From CAJCJE01 sp036494465 (GTDB lineage: Bacteria > Actinomycetota > Actinomycetes > Mycobacteriales > Pseudonocardiaceae): a stretch of DNA of 64,000 nucleotides. Location of the stretch: assembly GCA_036494465.1 (NCBI GenBank), contig DASXOJ010000237.1:1-64000 (forward strand). The letters are read 5' to 3'. The notes under the pieces were generated by a model, which saw only the letters and a program-made list of their open reading frames with translations, searched no databases and was not told the origin of the DNA. This document shows positions 8,400 to 16,751 of the stretch, in pieces (position 1 is the first letter of the stretch; each line of letters begins with the position of its first letter). Both the position numbers and the translations under genes were made by a program.

Positions 8400-9331
8400 C
8401 TCCGGTCAGCGCTTGTCAGCGCGGCTATCGTGCTCAACGTGAGCTGATCACGAATGCGCGCCACGGTGGCCTCCCATTGCCGGGTGAAACCGGGCTTTCG
8501 TTCGAGGCTGTGCCACAACGGCAGGAATGCCTCGTCGACGTGCGCGCCGGGCATCCACAGGTGCAGGAGGTTACCGACGACGGGTCGCAGTCTGGTCTCG
8601 GCGACGACGTCCGAGGTCCAGTCGATCTCGGCCCGTTCGACGATGTTCAGCAACGTCGTCAGGATCCAGTCGTGCAGCGCGAGGTTTTCGCAGAAGGCGA
8701 CAACCTTGTCGAGATCGCCTGCGCACGCGGTGAGCTTGAAGGTGCGGACGATGTCGTCGACGATGACGAGTTCGCCGCCAGCACGGTCGGCGTCCGACTC
8801 GACGACCACGGCCGCCCAGCGCATCCGGGTGCGCCGGGAACGCAGTGCGGTGACGTGATCGAGTTGCGGCGCCCGTTGCACGGTGCCGACGATGCGGTCG
8901 CTGACCGCGCCGAGGTCGAGGGTGTCGCCCGGTTCGTGTCCGGTCAGAAAACCGTCGGCGAGGTCGGGCACGTTGAACTTCCCGATCGTCTGAACGACGC
9001 CGAGCATCGCCAGGTAGTGCGACCACGCCAGCCGGTGATCCGCGACGCCCGGCATCAGGCGCACGTATGCCGAGCCTTGCAGGACCCGGCCGCCGGTGAC
9101 GACCGCCCGCGCGGCAACCGTGCCGACGCCCCGGCACCGCGAACGGGAGGCGGTCCGCAACTGGCAGTCCACCCCGGTGGTGATGGTCGGTGACACCGCG
9201 TGCGCGACGGGGCGGTCGGAGAGCCGGACCCGCTCGCCGGGCATCAGCTTGAGCAGTTCGGCCACGACGAGTCGGCCGAGCGGCGTGGAGTTCTGCAGCA
9301 TGCAGGTGCGAATCTCCCCGAGGACGAGCAA
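8396..9331 (-). CDS. SCO2521 family protein
   Basis: A roughly 311-residue protein of the actinobacterial family typified by S. coelicolor SCO2521; function unknown. It begins LVLGEIRTCMLQNS and has no predicted membrane segment or familiar catalytic motif. I prefer the TTG at 9331 because GGGAGG lies six bases upstream and the protein then begins at the conserved LVLGEIRTC; a GTG at 9361, overlapping the upstream stop as GTGA, would add ten residues but has no ribosome site. Fourth of five SCO252x-type genes in fixed order. Family name is from memory of public family names; the operon order supports it. Confidence 0.72.
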   Translation of the reverse strand: MLVLGEIRTCMLQNSTPLGRLVVAELLKLMPGERVRLSDRPVAHAVSPTITTGVDCQLRTASRSRCRGVGTVAARAVVTGGRVLQGSAYVRLMPGVADHRLAWSHYLAMLGVVQTIGKFNVPDLADGFLTGHEPGDTLDLGAVSDRIVGTVQRAPQLDHVTALRSRRTRMRWAAVVVESDADRAGGELVIVDDIVRTFKLTACAGDLDKVVAFCENLALHDWILTTLLNIVERAEIDWTSDVVAETRLRPVVGNLLHLWMPGAHVDEAFLPLWHSLERKPGFTRQWEATVARIRDQLTLSTIAALTSADRR

Positions 9332-9357
9332 GACACACCTCCCGGATCGCGGCGTGG

Positions 9358-10323
9358 TCACCGGCCGTTGAAGAAGACGTAGTCGACCCTTTCGGTGACA
9401 TCGCGCGAGACCGCCATGCCGTCACGCGCGCCGCGTTCGGTGATCTGGTCGAGGATCTCGGGCTGCGGCACGACCTGGCTGAGGATGACTCGAACCGCGT
9501 GTTCCACCTGGAGGAATCGTGAGGGCAGCACGGAGAACGTCCGATATCCGCAGAACGGTGGCGCGTTGTCCCGCAACTGCAGAATGGGCGGCAGGTCGTC
9601 CCAGTTCTCGGTCGGCTCGTGCTCGCTGACCGGCACCGGGCGGACCACGCTCGCGCCGTCGCTGCGCAGGACACCGAGCCGGAGCAACTGCCAGATCGCG
9701 GCCAGGAACGCACAGGAGTAGAGCCGGTTTCTGCCCCGGTCGTGCCACAGTTCCACATCGACGAACACGGAGTGGTTGCGCGCGCCGATCTCGCTGGGCG
9801 GCAACCAGTCCTTGCCGCGCATCGCTTCCCGGTCGTGGTTGCCCGGTGATCGCGATCCGTTGGGCAGCCAGCCGGTTTCCTGCACCGGCGGCCGTGAACC
9901 GTTGGTTTCCTCTGGTGGCAGCGGTGTCAGCCGACCGGCCACGAGTTCGGCCAACGGCACCCCGTTCGCGCTCGCGCACGCCGACTCGCGGGCCAGGTAG
10001 TCGATCTCCAGGCCCGCGTCCTGGGCGGCGGCGCGCAGCACCGGCACGACCTGCGCCGGGGAGGAGAACCGGGTGAAGTAGTCGTCGATCAGGAAACAGG
10101 TGCTGACCCTGGCCTTGCGCCGCTGCTCCGGCTTCGCACCTGCCAGGATCGTTTCCTTCGCGGTTCTCGCCCAGGGCGCGACGTGGGTGAACTGCGATCG
10201 CAGGCGGTCCGGTCCGGCGGCGAAGTCCTCCATGTAGAGGTGGCCGAGTTCGATGGACAGGTGCGACAACGGCACCGCCTCGATGCGTGATTCGGCGGCC
10301 AGCTCGCGAAACGTGGTGTCCAC
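9358..10323 (-). CDS. SCO2522 family protein
   Basis: A 321-residue protein of the SCO2522-type family, function unknown. Visible landmarks are LSHLSIELGHLYMEDF near the N-terminus, TCFLIDDYFTRFSSP (about 74-88) and a long C-terminal half with SVFVDVELWHDRGRNRLYSC and CGYRTFSVLPSRFLQVEHAV. The IDDYF and DVELWHD acidic clusters are the best candidates for a metal or nucleotide site, but I recognise no known enzyme family. The start is GTG 10323, six bp after the stop of the P-loop gene. Translation of the next gene begins inside or just past its 3' end, implying coupled expression. Confidence 0.7.
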   Translation of the reverse strand: MDTTFRELAAESRIEAVPLSHLSIELGHLYMEDFAAGPDRLRSQFTHVAPWARTAKETILAGAKPEQRRKARVSTCFLIDDYFTRFSSPAQVVPVLRAAAQDAGLEIDYLARESACASANGVPLAELVAGRLTPLPPEETNGSRPPVQETGWLPNGSRSPGNHDREAMRGKDWLPPSEIGARNHSVFVDVELWHDRGRNRLYSCAFLAAIWQLLRLGVLRSDGASVVRPVPVSEHEPTENWDDLPPILQLRDNAPPFCGYRTFSVLPSRFLQVEHAVRVILSQVVPQPEILDQITERGARDGMAVSRDVTERVDYVFFNGR

Positions 10324-10329
10324 GGCGAA

Positions 10330-11244
10330 CTACAGTCCTTCCCACACCGAGTCGTCGGTCAGTCGTCGCGCCAGTTCCTCGAACGCGGCGACCGTGTCGG
10401 AGTTGGCGATCGCCTTGGTGGTGTCCTGGTTGGAGATGAGTTGCTCCTGCCATTGCAGGACGTGGTCCATGGGGGTCTGGCCGAGTACGACGCTGCGGCC
10501 GAGCCCGTATCGGGTGGCGAGTTCCTTGAGGCTCTGGTTGGTGTCGACGAGCCAGGCCGCCTGCGCGGCCCGCAGCTGCGAGAGTTCCGGTGAACCGGGA
10601 TCGTGCACCGCGGTCCGCACGAACCTGATGGAATCCCGCAGCTTGCCTGCGTCGTGGCCGTAGCCGATGCCGGTTTTCACCAGTCCGCGCTCGCCGAACA
10701 CCAGGTCGGCCGCGGCCATGATGTGCTGCCTGGTCCAGCGGTGGAACACCATCCACCTGGTCACGATCTGGCTCAGCTCGGCCCGGCCGGTGACCTCCAG
10801 CACCGCTTCGATCGCATGCGAACGTCCTGCGGACAGGTCGATGAAACTGATCTCGAACTCCTCCTCGAGCTTGAGCAACAGGTCCAGGCAGCGACCCACC
10901 ACCTCCTGGTTCATCGGGAATTCGCCGCCGCCGCTGTCGCCGGGAAACAGCACGAGCTGACCCGCGTTGACCGGCCGGGGTTTCAGGTCGTCCCGGTCCG
11001 ACTCGGCCCACACGTTGAGCCGGACGGGCTCGGCGATCCGGCCTTGCAGAAAGGAATGCACGCCGCCGCGCAGGGTTCCGGTCGACGCGCTCTTGACCTC
11101 GAAGATGGCACCGGCGGTGGGCGAACCGAAGTCGAAGTCGACGTAGCAGACGTCGCTGCCGGTCAACGCCCGCCGGTAGGCGAGGTTGCAACCGGTCACC
11201 GATCGTCCCGTTCCGCCCTTGTCCGACATCGCGAAGACCAGCAT
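10330..11244 (-). CDS. SCO2523 family variant P-loop (ParA/MinD-like) protein
   Basis: A roughly 304-residue SIMIBI-class P-loop protein. The N-terminus reads LVFAMSDKGGTGRSVTGCNL, a deviant Walker A of the KGGxGKS type in which the signature lysine before GG is kept but the usual lysine before Ser is Arg. A Walker-B-like strand CYVDFDFGSP follows (about 35-44), and ISFIDLSAGRSHAIEA resembles a second acidic strand. ParA/MinD relatives use ATP-driven dimerisation to position cargo; whether this variant hydrolyses ATP is unknown. GTG 11256 would add MCEA and overlap the upstream gene by 8 bp; ATG 11244 fits the family N-terminus. It is the only recognisable NTPase of the operon. Confidence 0.75.
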   Translation of the reverse strand: MLVFAMSDKGGTGRSVTGCNLAYRRALTGSDVCYVDFDFGSPTAGAIFEVKSASTGTLRGGVHSFLQGRIAEPVRLNVWAESDRDDLKPRPVNAGQLVLFPGDSGGGEFPMNQEVVGRCLDLLLKLEEEFEISFIDLSAGRSHAIEAVLEVTGRAELSQIVTRWMVFHRWTRQHIMAAADLVFGERGLVKTGIGYGHDAGKLRDSIRFVRTAVHDPGSPELSQLRAAQAAWLVDTNQSLKELATRYGLGRSVVLGQTPMDHVLQWQEQLISNQDTTKAIANSDTVAAFEELARRLTDDSVWEGL

Positions 11245-11248
11245 CGCC

Positions 11249-13090
11249 TCACACACTCCTCGCCACGTCTTCGCGCGCCACTGCCAGTTCGTCGAGCTCG
11301 CGCAGGGCGTCCATCAGCAGCGCGTTCGCGGTGCCGGGTTTGTCGTAGAGGAGCTGCCGGGCACGTTGCAGTTTGCTGTCGATCCGCAGCATCGTGGCGT
11401 CCAGTGCCGAGCCCCCGACGAACGAGACGCCCATCTGGTACTGGCTGAACAGGTGGTCGGCCTCGCTGAGCAGGTCGGTGGTCAGCTCGATGAGCTGGGT
11501 ACTGCGCACCGGCGGCCTTTCGATCGTGTTCACCGCGGTGACCAGGCATTCGATCATGCGTTCCGTGGCGTACCAGGACGGGCGTAGCTCGCCGGACGGA
11601 GTGCCGTGCGTCAGTGAACTCGGGTCGTCCCACAGACCCGCCGCCGCTCCGGTGGTCAGCCGTCGATCCCACATGTGGTCCAGCGCCTCGTCCGCGACGG
11701 TGAGCAGCCGATCCCGGGCCACGATGCTGCGCGCGAGCCCCGCGGCGCGCAGGGATCTCTTGAGCAGCAACGGGGTGTAGTCGGAAACCACCCAGCACGC
11801 CGGCGGGCCGTACACCTCGGGACCGCTCAGGTCGAGGCGCACACCCGGCATGTGCAGGCCGATGGCCGGATCGTCGCGGGTGAACCGCCGGTTGACGCGG
11901 CCGCGATTGGCGAGTTCCGCCAGCACGTCGACCGTTCTGGCGAGGTCGTTGTCGGTGCCGCCGTGGGTCAGCAGTTCCTGGAGCACGAAGCCCGTGACGA
12001 CGAGACTGAAGTATTCGCTCTCCTCATCGTCGATGGCGCGCCAGGGAATGTCCTCGACCGGCCACCGGCCACTGCCGAACGTGGCCAGGTTGAACCAGTA
12101 GCTCAAGGTCAGGTCCCAGCGCAGCTGGAGAGCCTGGGCGAGGCGCTGCTGCTCCGGGTTGAGCAGACCGAGCACGCGGGAACGTTCGGAGAAGAGGTTG
12201 GCGATCGCGTCGAGCGCCACCTCGGTGAAGTACAGATAGGGCGCGCCGAGCGCGACTCCGGTCAGCTGTTTGCCGATCGGCTCGTCGGTTTCGACCAACG
12301 GCGCCTCTCGCACGACACCCCACGACCAGCCGCATTCGAACAACATGTTCTCGTTGTCCAGCGCGGCCACGATGTCCTGGCTGAGCCCCAGCGTCGCGTC
12401 CCGGATGCTCGCGCGCACCGGCTGGAGCCGTTGGCGCAGGTTCTCCAGCACCACGCGGTCGGGGAGGTGGCTCTGGTTGAGGGTGCGGACCAGCGAGCGG
12501 CCTTCCGGCGCGCTCGCCTCGAACACGTTGACCGAGAAACTGCGCAGCAGGCCGACCATGGCCGCGGTCAGCCGGGTACTGGTCGCCGCCTCGAGGCGGA
12601 CGATCTTCCCCTTCATTTCCTGGCGTCGCACCGATCTGTTGAAGATCTTAAGAAAGCCGAGGGTGGACAGCGCCAGCGAGATGGAGGTCGCGAACGAGTC
12701 GACCACGTCCAGCCTGCGCTGTTCGTCGGTCAGCTTGTCGTCGGAGTCGATGGGCGCGAAATAGCTCTCGCCACTGAAGATCGGGGTGCCCTCGTCGTCG
12801 GTGTAGCTCGCCATGTAGTCGCTGATGACATCGATGATCAGCGCGGGGATCTGGATGCTGTCGCCCATCGGCGTGAGCGCGGCCAGCACGTCATCGGAGG
12901 TGTCGTCCGGCGAGTCGAGCCGGATGTAGGTCACTTCCGCTGCCGGGTAGAGCAGGCAGAGCAACTGCTCGGCGTCACTGATCGAATTCCGGCCGTCGCG
13001 GCCGTCCCACACCCACCCGTCGGGGCAGCGGGAATACTTCGCCACCGCGCGTAGTACATCCAGGATTTGTTGTCGTGGCTGGATCCGCAC
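11249..13090 (-). CDS. SCO2524 family protein
   Basis: The largest product of the operon, 613 residues, function unknown. It starts at GTG 13090, five bases after GGAGG. It begins with a helical region (QQILDVLRAVAKYSRCPDGW) and a WGRDGRNS-like conserved patch (DGWVWDGRDGRNSISDAEQL). A central segment ACWVVSDYTPLLLKRSLRAA and a C-terminal helical third with many Leu/Arg heptads follow. It has no transmembrane segment and no motif of a known enzyme. It sits directly upstream of the variant P-loop gene, as in the SCO2525-2521 block of Streptomyces, and may be the scaffold on which the P-loop protein works (inference). Confidence 0.72.
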   Translation of the reverse strand: MRIQPRQQILDVLRAVAKYSRCPDGWVWDGRDGRNSISDAEQLLCLLYPAAEVTYIRLDSPDDTSDDVLAALTPMGDSIQIPALIIDVISDYMASYTDDEGTPIFSGESYFAPIDSDDKLTDEQRRLDVVDSFATSISLALSTLGFLKIFNRSVRRQEMKGKIVRLEAATSTRLTAAMVGLLRSFSVNVFEASAPEGRSLVRTLNQSHLPDRVVLENLRQRLQPVRASIRDATLGLSQDIVAALDNENMLFECGWSWGVVREAPLVETDEPIGKQLTGVALGAPYLYFTEVALDAIANLFSERSRVLGLLNPEQQRLAQALQLRWDLTLSYWFNLATFGSGRWPVEDIPWRAIDDEESEYFSLVVTGFVLQELLTHGGTDNDLARTVDVLAELANRGRVNRRFTRDDPAIGLHMPGVRLDLSGPEVYGPPACWVVSDYTPLLLKRSLRAAGLARSIVARDRLLTVADEALDHMWDRRLTTGAAAGLWDDPSSLTHGTPSGELRPSWYATERMIECLVTAVNTIERPPVRSTQLIELTTDLLSEADHLFSQYQMGVSFVGGSALDATMLRIDSKLQRARQLLYDKPGTANALLMDALRELDELAVAREDVARSV

Positions 13091-13103
13091 AGTGACCTCC
13101 GAT

Positions 13104-13898
13104 TCAGGAACCGGCGCGACGCGGGGTCCGGCCGCACGCGACGATCATGCCGCTGTATCCGGATCGGAGTGGGTTCTCACCGGTACCAACGCGTTCGATG
13201 TGCACGTCGCAGGTCCGCGTCTTGAGGTAGTCGTTGACGTCGTCGACACTGATGTTGGTCGCCGGAAAGAACGTTTCCCCGACATCATATCCCGCTGAGT
13301 GCTCCATGAACGCGACTGCGAAGGGTGCGTTCGGGGTCAGTGCGTCGAGCAGATGATCCAATGCGGCGCTGAACTCTGACCTGCGCGGACTCAGCGATTC
13401 GGGACCGAAGAACATCGTGCCGATGTCGTATTGTTCGTCCGGCGAACAGATCAGGTCGAAGACACTGCCGTGCACGACCCGGGTGCTCCGGGACAACACG
13501 GCGTTCATATGGGGGCGGTCGAACCGCGCATAGGTCGGATCTTCGCGCAGCACCGCCCAGAACTGCTGCCACATGCCTACCCAGGTCGGCCAGCCCGCGG
13601 CGTGCTGCTGTTCCAGCCAGTCCACATTGGACTTCGAAAACTCGTACAATGTGATGTCCGCGCAGAACGGCAACATTGCCAAGGCCGGGTAGAGATTAGG
13701 ACCCGTTCCTATATCGATTCCGCGCATCTGGGACCGGTCGGCCAAGGAGGTCGACGCACTGGCCAAAAAGTCACGAACAAAGGTGAGAATCTGCCGGTCG
13801 TCCTCCCGCAGCTCACTGTAGTTGTGGGCAAGATAGCTGACTGGATCGAATTCATCCCAGGGGTAGTCAGCATTAGCAGGCGTTTCCCCCGGCACCAT
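13104..13898 (-). CDS. SCO2525 family SAM-dependent methyltransferase
   Basis: A 264-residue class I methyltransferase. The SAM-binding motif I is GIDIGTGPNLYPAL (residues 60-73), with the acidic end of strand 2 at ITLYEFSKSN; it resembles the NNMT/PNMT/TEMT group (YLAHNYSELREDD near the start, FVRDFLA before motif I). The methyl acceptor is unknown. Starting at ATG 13898, with GAGG seven bases upstream, leaves a 16-bp gap to the LLM gene; the frame is open farther to 14027 but would then overlap that gene by 113 bp, so I rejected the long form. It heads the SCO252x block and is 13 bp from the SCO2524-like gene. Confidence 0.78.
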   Translation of the reverse strand: MVPGETPANADYPWDEFDPVSYLAHNYSELREDDRQILTFVRDFLASASTSLADRSQMRGIDIGTGPNLYPALAMLPFCADITLYEFSKSNVDWLEQQHAAGWPTWVGMWQQFWAVLREDPTYARFDRPHMNAVLSRSTRVVHGSVFDLICSPDEQYDIGTMFFGPESLSPRRSEFSAALDHLLDALTPNAPFAVAFMEHSAGYDVGETFFPATNISVDDVNDYLKTRTCDVHIERVGTGENPLRSGYSGMIVACGRTPRRAGS

Positions 13899-13914
13899 CA
13901 AGAAACCTCGCACA

Positions 13915-14850
13915 CTATTGGGGAGGTGGTTGTCGGACTGTTCCGGCCGTTCCGGTGTCGCGCAGCGAACGACCGTCTTCCAGCTTGACAGGAGGATTGG
14001 TGCCGGGCAAGCCCATTTCCTTGGCAAGGGCCCGCAAACCGGGCATCGGACCCTCGCCGGTGGCGGGCAGAACCTGGATGGCGACGTGGTCCGCGCCCGC
14101 CGCGAGGTGCGCGCCCAGACCGGCGGCGACCGTTTCGGGACTGCCGTGCGGAACCAGGTCGTCGATCAGCCGGTCGCTCCCGCCGTCCGCGACGTCTGCC
14201 TCGCCGTAGCCATGGCGCAACAGGTTGTTGACGTAGTTCGACCGGCCCAGATACGGATCGCGGACGAACGCGCGGCCGCGCGCGCGTGCCTGCACTGGGT
14301 CTGGTTCGACCACGACCGTCTGCTCGGGGGCGAGCAACGGGCCCGACCCGAGCAGGCGCCGGGCTTCGCGGGTGTGCGCGGGCACGGTCAGATAGGGGTG
14401 GCAGCCCGCGGCGCGGTTCGCCGCTAGGCGCAGCGCTCGCGGACCGAGCGCGGCCAGGACGCGCCGGTCGTCCGGGACGCCGCCCGCGTCGAGCGCATCC
14501 AGGAACGTTGCCATCCGCTCGTACGGCGAACGGAATCCGGCGATCGACTCCGGATGGCCGACGCCGACACCGAGCAGGAACCGGCCGGGGTGGCGATCCC
14601 GCACCCGGCAGAAGGACGCGGCGAGCGCGGTCGGGTCGTTGGTCCACATGTTGACGATCGCGGTCGCCACGACGACCTCGCGCGTCGCATCGAGTACCCG
14701 TTCGACCAGGTGCAGCTCGCTCTCGTCACGTTGACCGAGACCCAGCCACACCGTGCCGTAACCAAGGGCTTCCGCTTCGATCGCGTACTCGATCCTGGTC
14801 GCGTCGTCGTCCACCGGATTGAGCCAGGCGCCGTACCTACCAAGTTTCAT
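13915..14850 (-). CDS. LLM-class (probably F420-dependent) oxidoreductase
   Basis: A 311-residue luciferase-like monooxygenase-fold TIM barrel. It begins GRYGAWLNP and contains FLLGVGVGHPESIAGFRSPY and ALGPRALRLAANRAAGCHPY, which match the TIGR03620-type F420-dependent actinobacterial subgroup. Such enzymes transfer hydride between reduced deazaflavin F420 and small organic substrates in the cytoplasm. The start ATG at 14850 overlaps the stop of the SnoaL-like gene by 4 bp, and only 16 bp separate it from the SCO2525-like methyltransferase, so it may be part of the long operon. F420 rather than FMN as cofactor is inferred from subgroup, not proven. Confidence 0.82.
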   Translation of the reverse strand: MKLGRYGAWLNPVDDDATRIEYAIEAEALGYGTVWLGLGQRDESELHLVERVLDATREVVVATAIVNMWTNDPTALAASFCRVRDRHPGRFLLGVGVGHPESIAGFRSPYERMATFLDALDAGGVPDDRRVLAALGPRALRLAANRAAGCHPYLTVPAHTREARRLLGSGPLLAPEQTVVVEPDPVQARARGRAFVRDPYLGRSNYVNNLLRHGYGEADVADGGSDRLIDDLVPHGSPETVAAGLGAHLAAGADHVAIQVLPATGEGPMPGLRALAKEMGLPGTNPPVKLEDGRSLRDTGTAGTVRQPPPQ

Positions 14851-15203
14851 GGCTCGATCACCAGCTCGGCGATGAGACCGTCCCGCAGCGTGAACTGGAA
14901 GCGCAGATCGACAATGCCACCCGGGAAGTTGCCTTCCAGGTGATGGGTCGCGACATAGTGCTGGTCGTCGACGCGCTCGGCCGCGACCAGTTCGATGGTG
15001 TAGGTGTATTCGCTCGCGCTGTGGGCCAGCCAGGCGCGGATCTCCTGCTTGCCCCGGAAGGTTTTGCCCTCGTCGACGACGATGGCGTCCTCGGCGTAGC
15101 CGGCCAGCGCCGGGTCCAGATCGCGGGCCTGGTGGGCGGTCAGGTAACTGGTGATCATTGCGGGCAGGTCCCGGGTGTCGATCGATTCGGTCATGTCAGC
15201 CAC
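14847..15203 (-). CDS. SnoaL-like/NTF2-fold protein
   Basis: A 118-residue single-domain protein of the nuclear transport factor 2/SnoaL type: an N-terminal helix pair (MITSYLTAHQARDLDPALAG), YAEDAIVVDEGKTFRGKQEI, then curved beta-sheet strands ending GGIVDLRFQFTLRDGLI. In this superfamily the cone-shaped cavity can bind or turn over hydrophobic ligands; catalytic residues are not predictable here. The start could be ATG 15203 or ATG 15194 (MTESID). It overlaps the LLM gene by 4 bp and faces the MerR gene at 15266, which may control the operon. Confidence 0.8.
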   Translation of the reverse strand: MADMTESIDTRDLPAMITSYLTAHQARDLDPALAGYAEDAIVVDEGKTFRGKQEIRAWLAHSASEYTYTIELVAAERVDDQHYVATHHLEGNFPGGIVDLRFQFTLRDGLIAELVIEP

Positions 15204-15265
15204 CGTGCGGCCTCTCTCGGGGAGAGGGTCAAGCGCGCCGCGCCGGCCGGGTGCAGAGTAGGAGC

Positions 15266-16072
15266 ATGTTCCGCGGATTGACGATCGGCGAGTTCGCGCA
15301 GTTGACGCACCTGAGCGTGCGGACCCTGCGCCGCTACCACGAGTCCGGACTGCTGGAGCCCGCCTCGGTCGACCCCGCCAGCGGTTATCGCTACTACGCG
15401 AGCGACCAGATCCCGACCGCGCAGGTCATCCACCGGCTGCGCGAGCTGGACGTGCCGCTGGCCGACGTCGCCAAGATCCTCGCCACCGCCGACACCGACG
15501 AGCGCGCCGACCTGGTCGGCGAGCACCTGCGGCGGCTGGAGGAGGAACTGGACCGCACCCGGGCCGCGGTCACGTCGCTGCGGCACCTGTTGCGTCCCGG
15601 CGATTCCCCGCTACCTGTCGAGCTGCGCTCGGTGGAGGCCAGGACCGTCGCCGGGATCGAGGGCGTCGTCGACCACGAGGACGTACTGACCTGGTACGAC
15701 GCCGCGTCGGCCGAGTTGGACGCCGCGATCGCCGGGTTGCCGCCGCTCGGACCGCCGGGTGGGCGGTATGCCAACGAGTTGTTCACCGGCGGACGGGGCG
15801 CGGTGCTGGTCTACCGGACCGTCGCCGACCCGCCGGCCCGAGGCCGGGTGCGACCCGTCGACCTCCCCGCCGCCGAACTCGCGATCGTCGTCCATTCGGG
15901 ATCGCACGACGACATCGACGTCACCTACGGCAGGCTCGGCGCGTGGGTGGTCGAGCACGCGTTGACGGTGGACGGACCGGTCCACGAGACATATCTCGCC
16001 GGCCCGCGCGACGATCCGGATCCGGCGGCGTGGCGTACCGAGATCGGTTGGCCGGTTTTCCGGCTCGGGTAG
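15266..16072 (+). CDS. MerR family transcriptional regulator with effector-binding domain
   Basis: A 268-residue MerR regulator. The N-terminal winged HTH begins FRGLTIGEFAQLTHLSVRTL and continues RRYHESGLLEPA, with the second wing at YRYYASDQ. A long dimerisation helix (about 75-115) and a C-terminal GyrI-like effector pocket (from about 125) follow; there is no Cys metal site, so a small-molecule sensor of the BmrR/TipA-like type is expected. The ATG at 15266 has AGGAG very close upstream; GTG 15251 would add five residues with better spacing from an uncertain site. It is divergent from the SnoaL/LLM/SCO252x operon across a 62-bp gap, making that its likely target. Confidence 0.87.
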   Translation: MFRGLTIGEFAQLTHLSVRTLRRYHESGLLEPASVDPASGYRYYASDQIPTAQVIHRLRELDVPLADVAKILATADTDERADLVGEHLRRLEEELDRTRAAVTSLRHLLRPGDSPLPVELRSVEARTVAGIEGVVDHEDVLTWYDAASAELDAAIAGLPPLGPPGGRYANELFTGGRGAVLVYRTVADPPARGRVRPVDLPAAELAIVVHSGSHDDIDVTYGRLGAWVVEHALTVDGPVHETYLAGPRDDPDPAAWRTEIGWPVFRLG

Positions 16073-16083
16073 CATCGCCTGCG

Positions 16084-16698
16084 ATGATCACGACGCGGAT
16101 CGACGAGGTCGGCTGGAAAGTCCGGTTGCGCGAGATCAGCCCCGCGGACCACCGCACCCTGGTCGGATTCGACCGGGATCCGGTCCAGGTCGGCGGATAC
16201 CGGCACTGGGCGACGCACCGCCTGCGCACCTCTGACGACTTCCACCTGGCGATCGAGACGCTGCACAACCGGACCCTGGTCGGGTCGATCTGGATCCGCA
16301 CCGACGCTGCCACCGGACAGTTCAGCTACGGCATCGGAATCGGCGCCCAGCACCGTCGCTGCGGATACGCCGCCGACGCCGTCACCGTCCTGCTCGCGTA
16401 CATGTTCGAGCGGTGCGGCTATCGCCGGTGCGAAGTCAGCGTCAACGGCAGCAACCTCGCTTCCCTGGTGCTGCACGGCGAACTCGGCTTCCGCGAGCAA
16501 GGCCGGCCGCGCGACACCGAGTTGCTGCGCGGCGAGATCAGATATCCGGTGCTGATGGGCATCACCGTGGCGCAGTTCGTGGCACACCGCCCGGCCCTCG
16601 CCGCCGCGCGTGGCCCCGTCCGTCCTGAGCGCGGACGGCATTGGCGAGTCCGGCGACGCGGACGGCACTGGCGGTTGCCGTTCTCCGAGGGAAACTGA
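16084..16698 (+). CDS. GNAT family acetyltransferase (RimJ/RimL-like)
   Basis: A 204-residue acetyltransferase. VRLREISPADHRTLVGFDRD is the RimJ/RimL-type N-terminal strand and helix, YGIGIGAQHRRCGYAADAVT the acetyl-CoA-binding motif A, and NGSNLASLVLHGELGFREQG motif B. The last 25 residues are Arg/Trp rich and look like a low-complexity tail. ATG 16084 is 11 bp after the MerR stop, so the two are probably cotranscribed. The substrate is not predictable. Confidence 0.82.
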   Translation: MITTRIDEVGWKVRLREISPADHRTLVGFDRDPVQVGGYRHWATHRLRTSDDFHLAIETLHNRTLVGSIWIRTDAATGQFSYGIGIGAQHRRCGYAADAVTVLLAYMFERCGYRRCEVSVNGSNLASLVLHGELGFREQGRPRDTELLRGEIRYPVLMGITVAQFVAHRPALAAARGPVRPERGRHWRVRRRGRHWRLPFSEGN

Positions 16699-16751
16699 GG
16701 CACCTGCCAACGCGGGTATGCTCTGCTCCACTTGGGGTAGCAGGGGGAGTT

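Noticed and set aside
7440..13090. Reading the SCO252x operon as a phage-defence island
   Set aside because: No nuclease, TIR, cyclase or restriction motif was seen, and the SCO252x families look like part of the actinobacterial core; function is left open rather than called defence.
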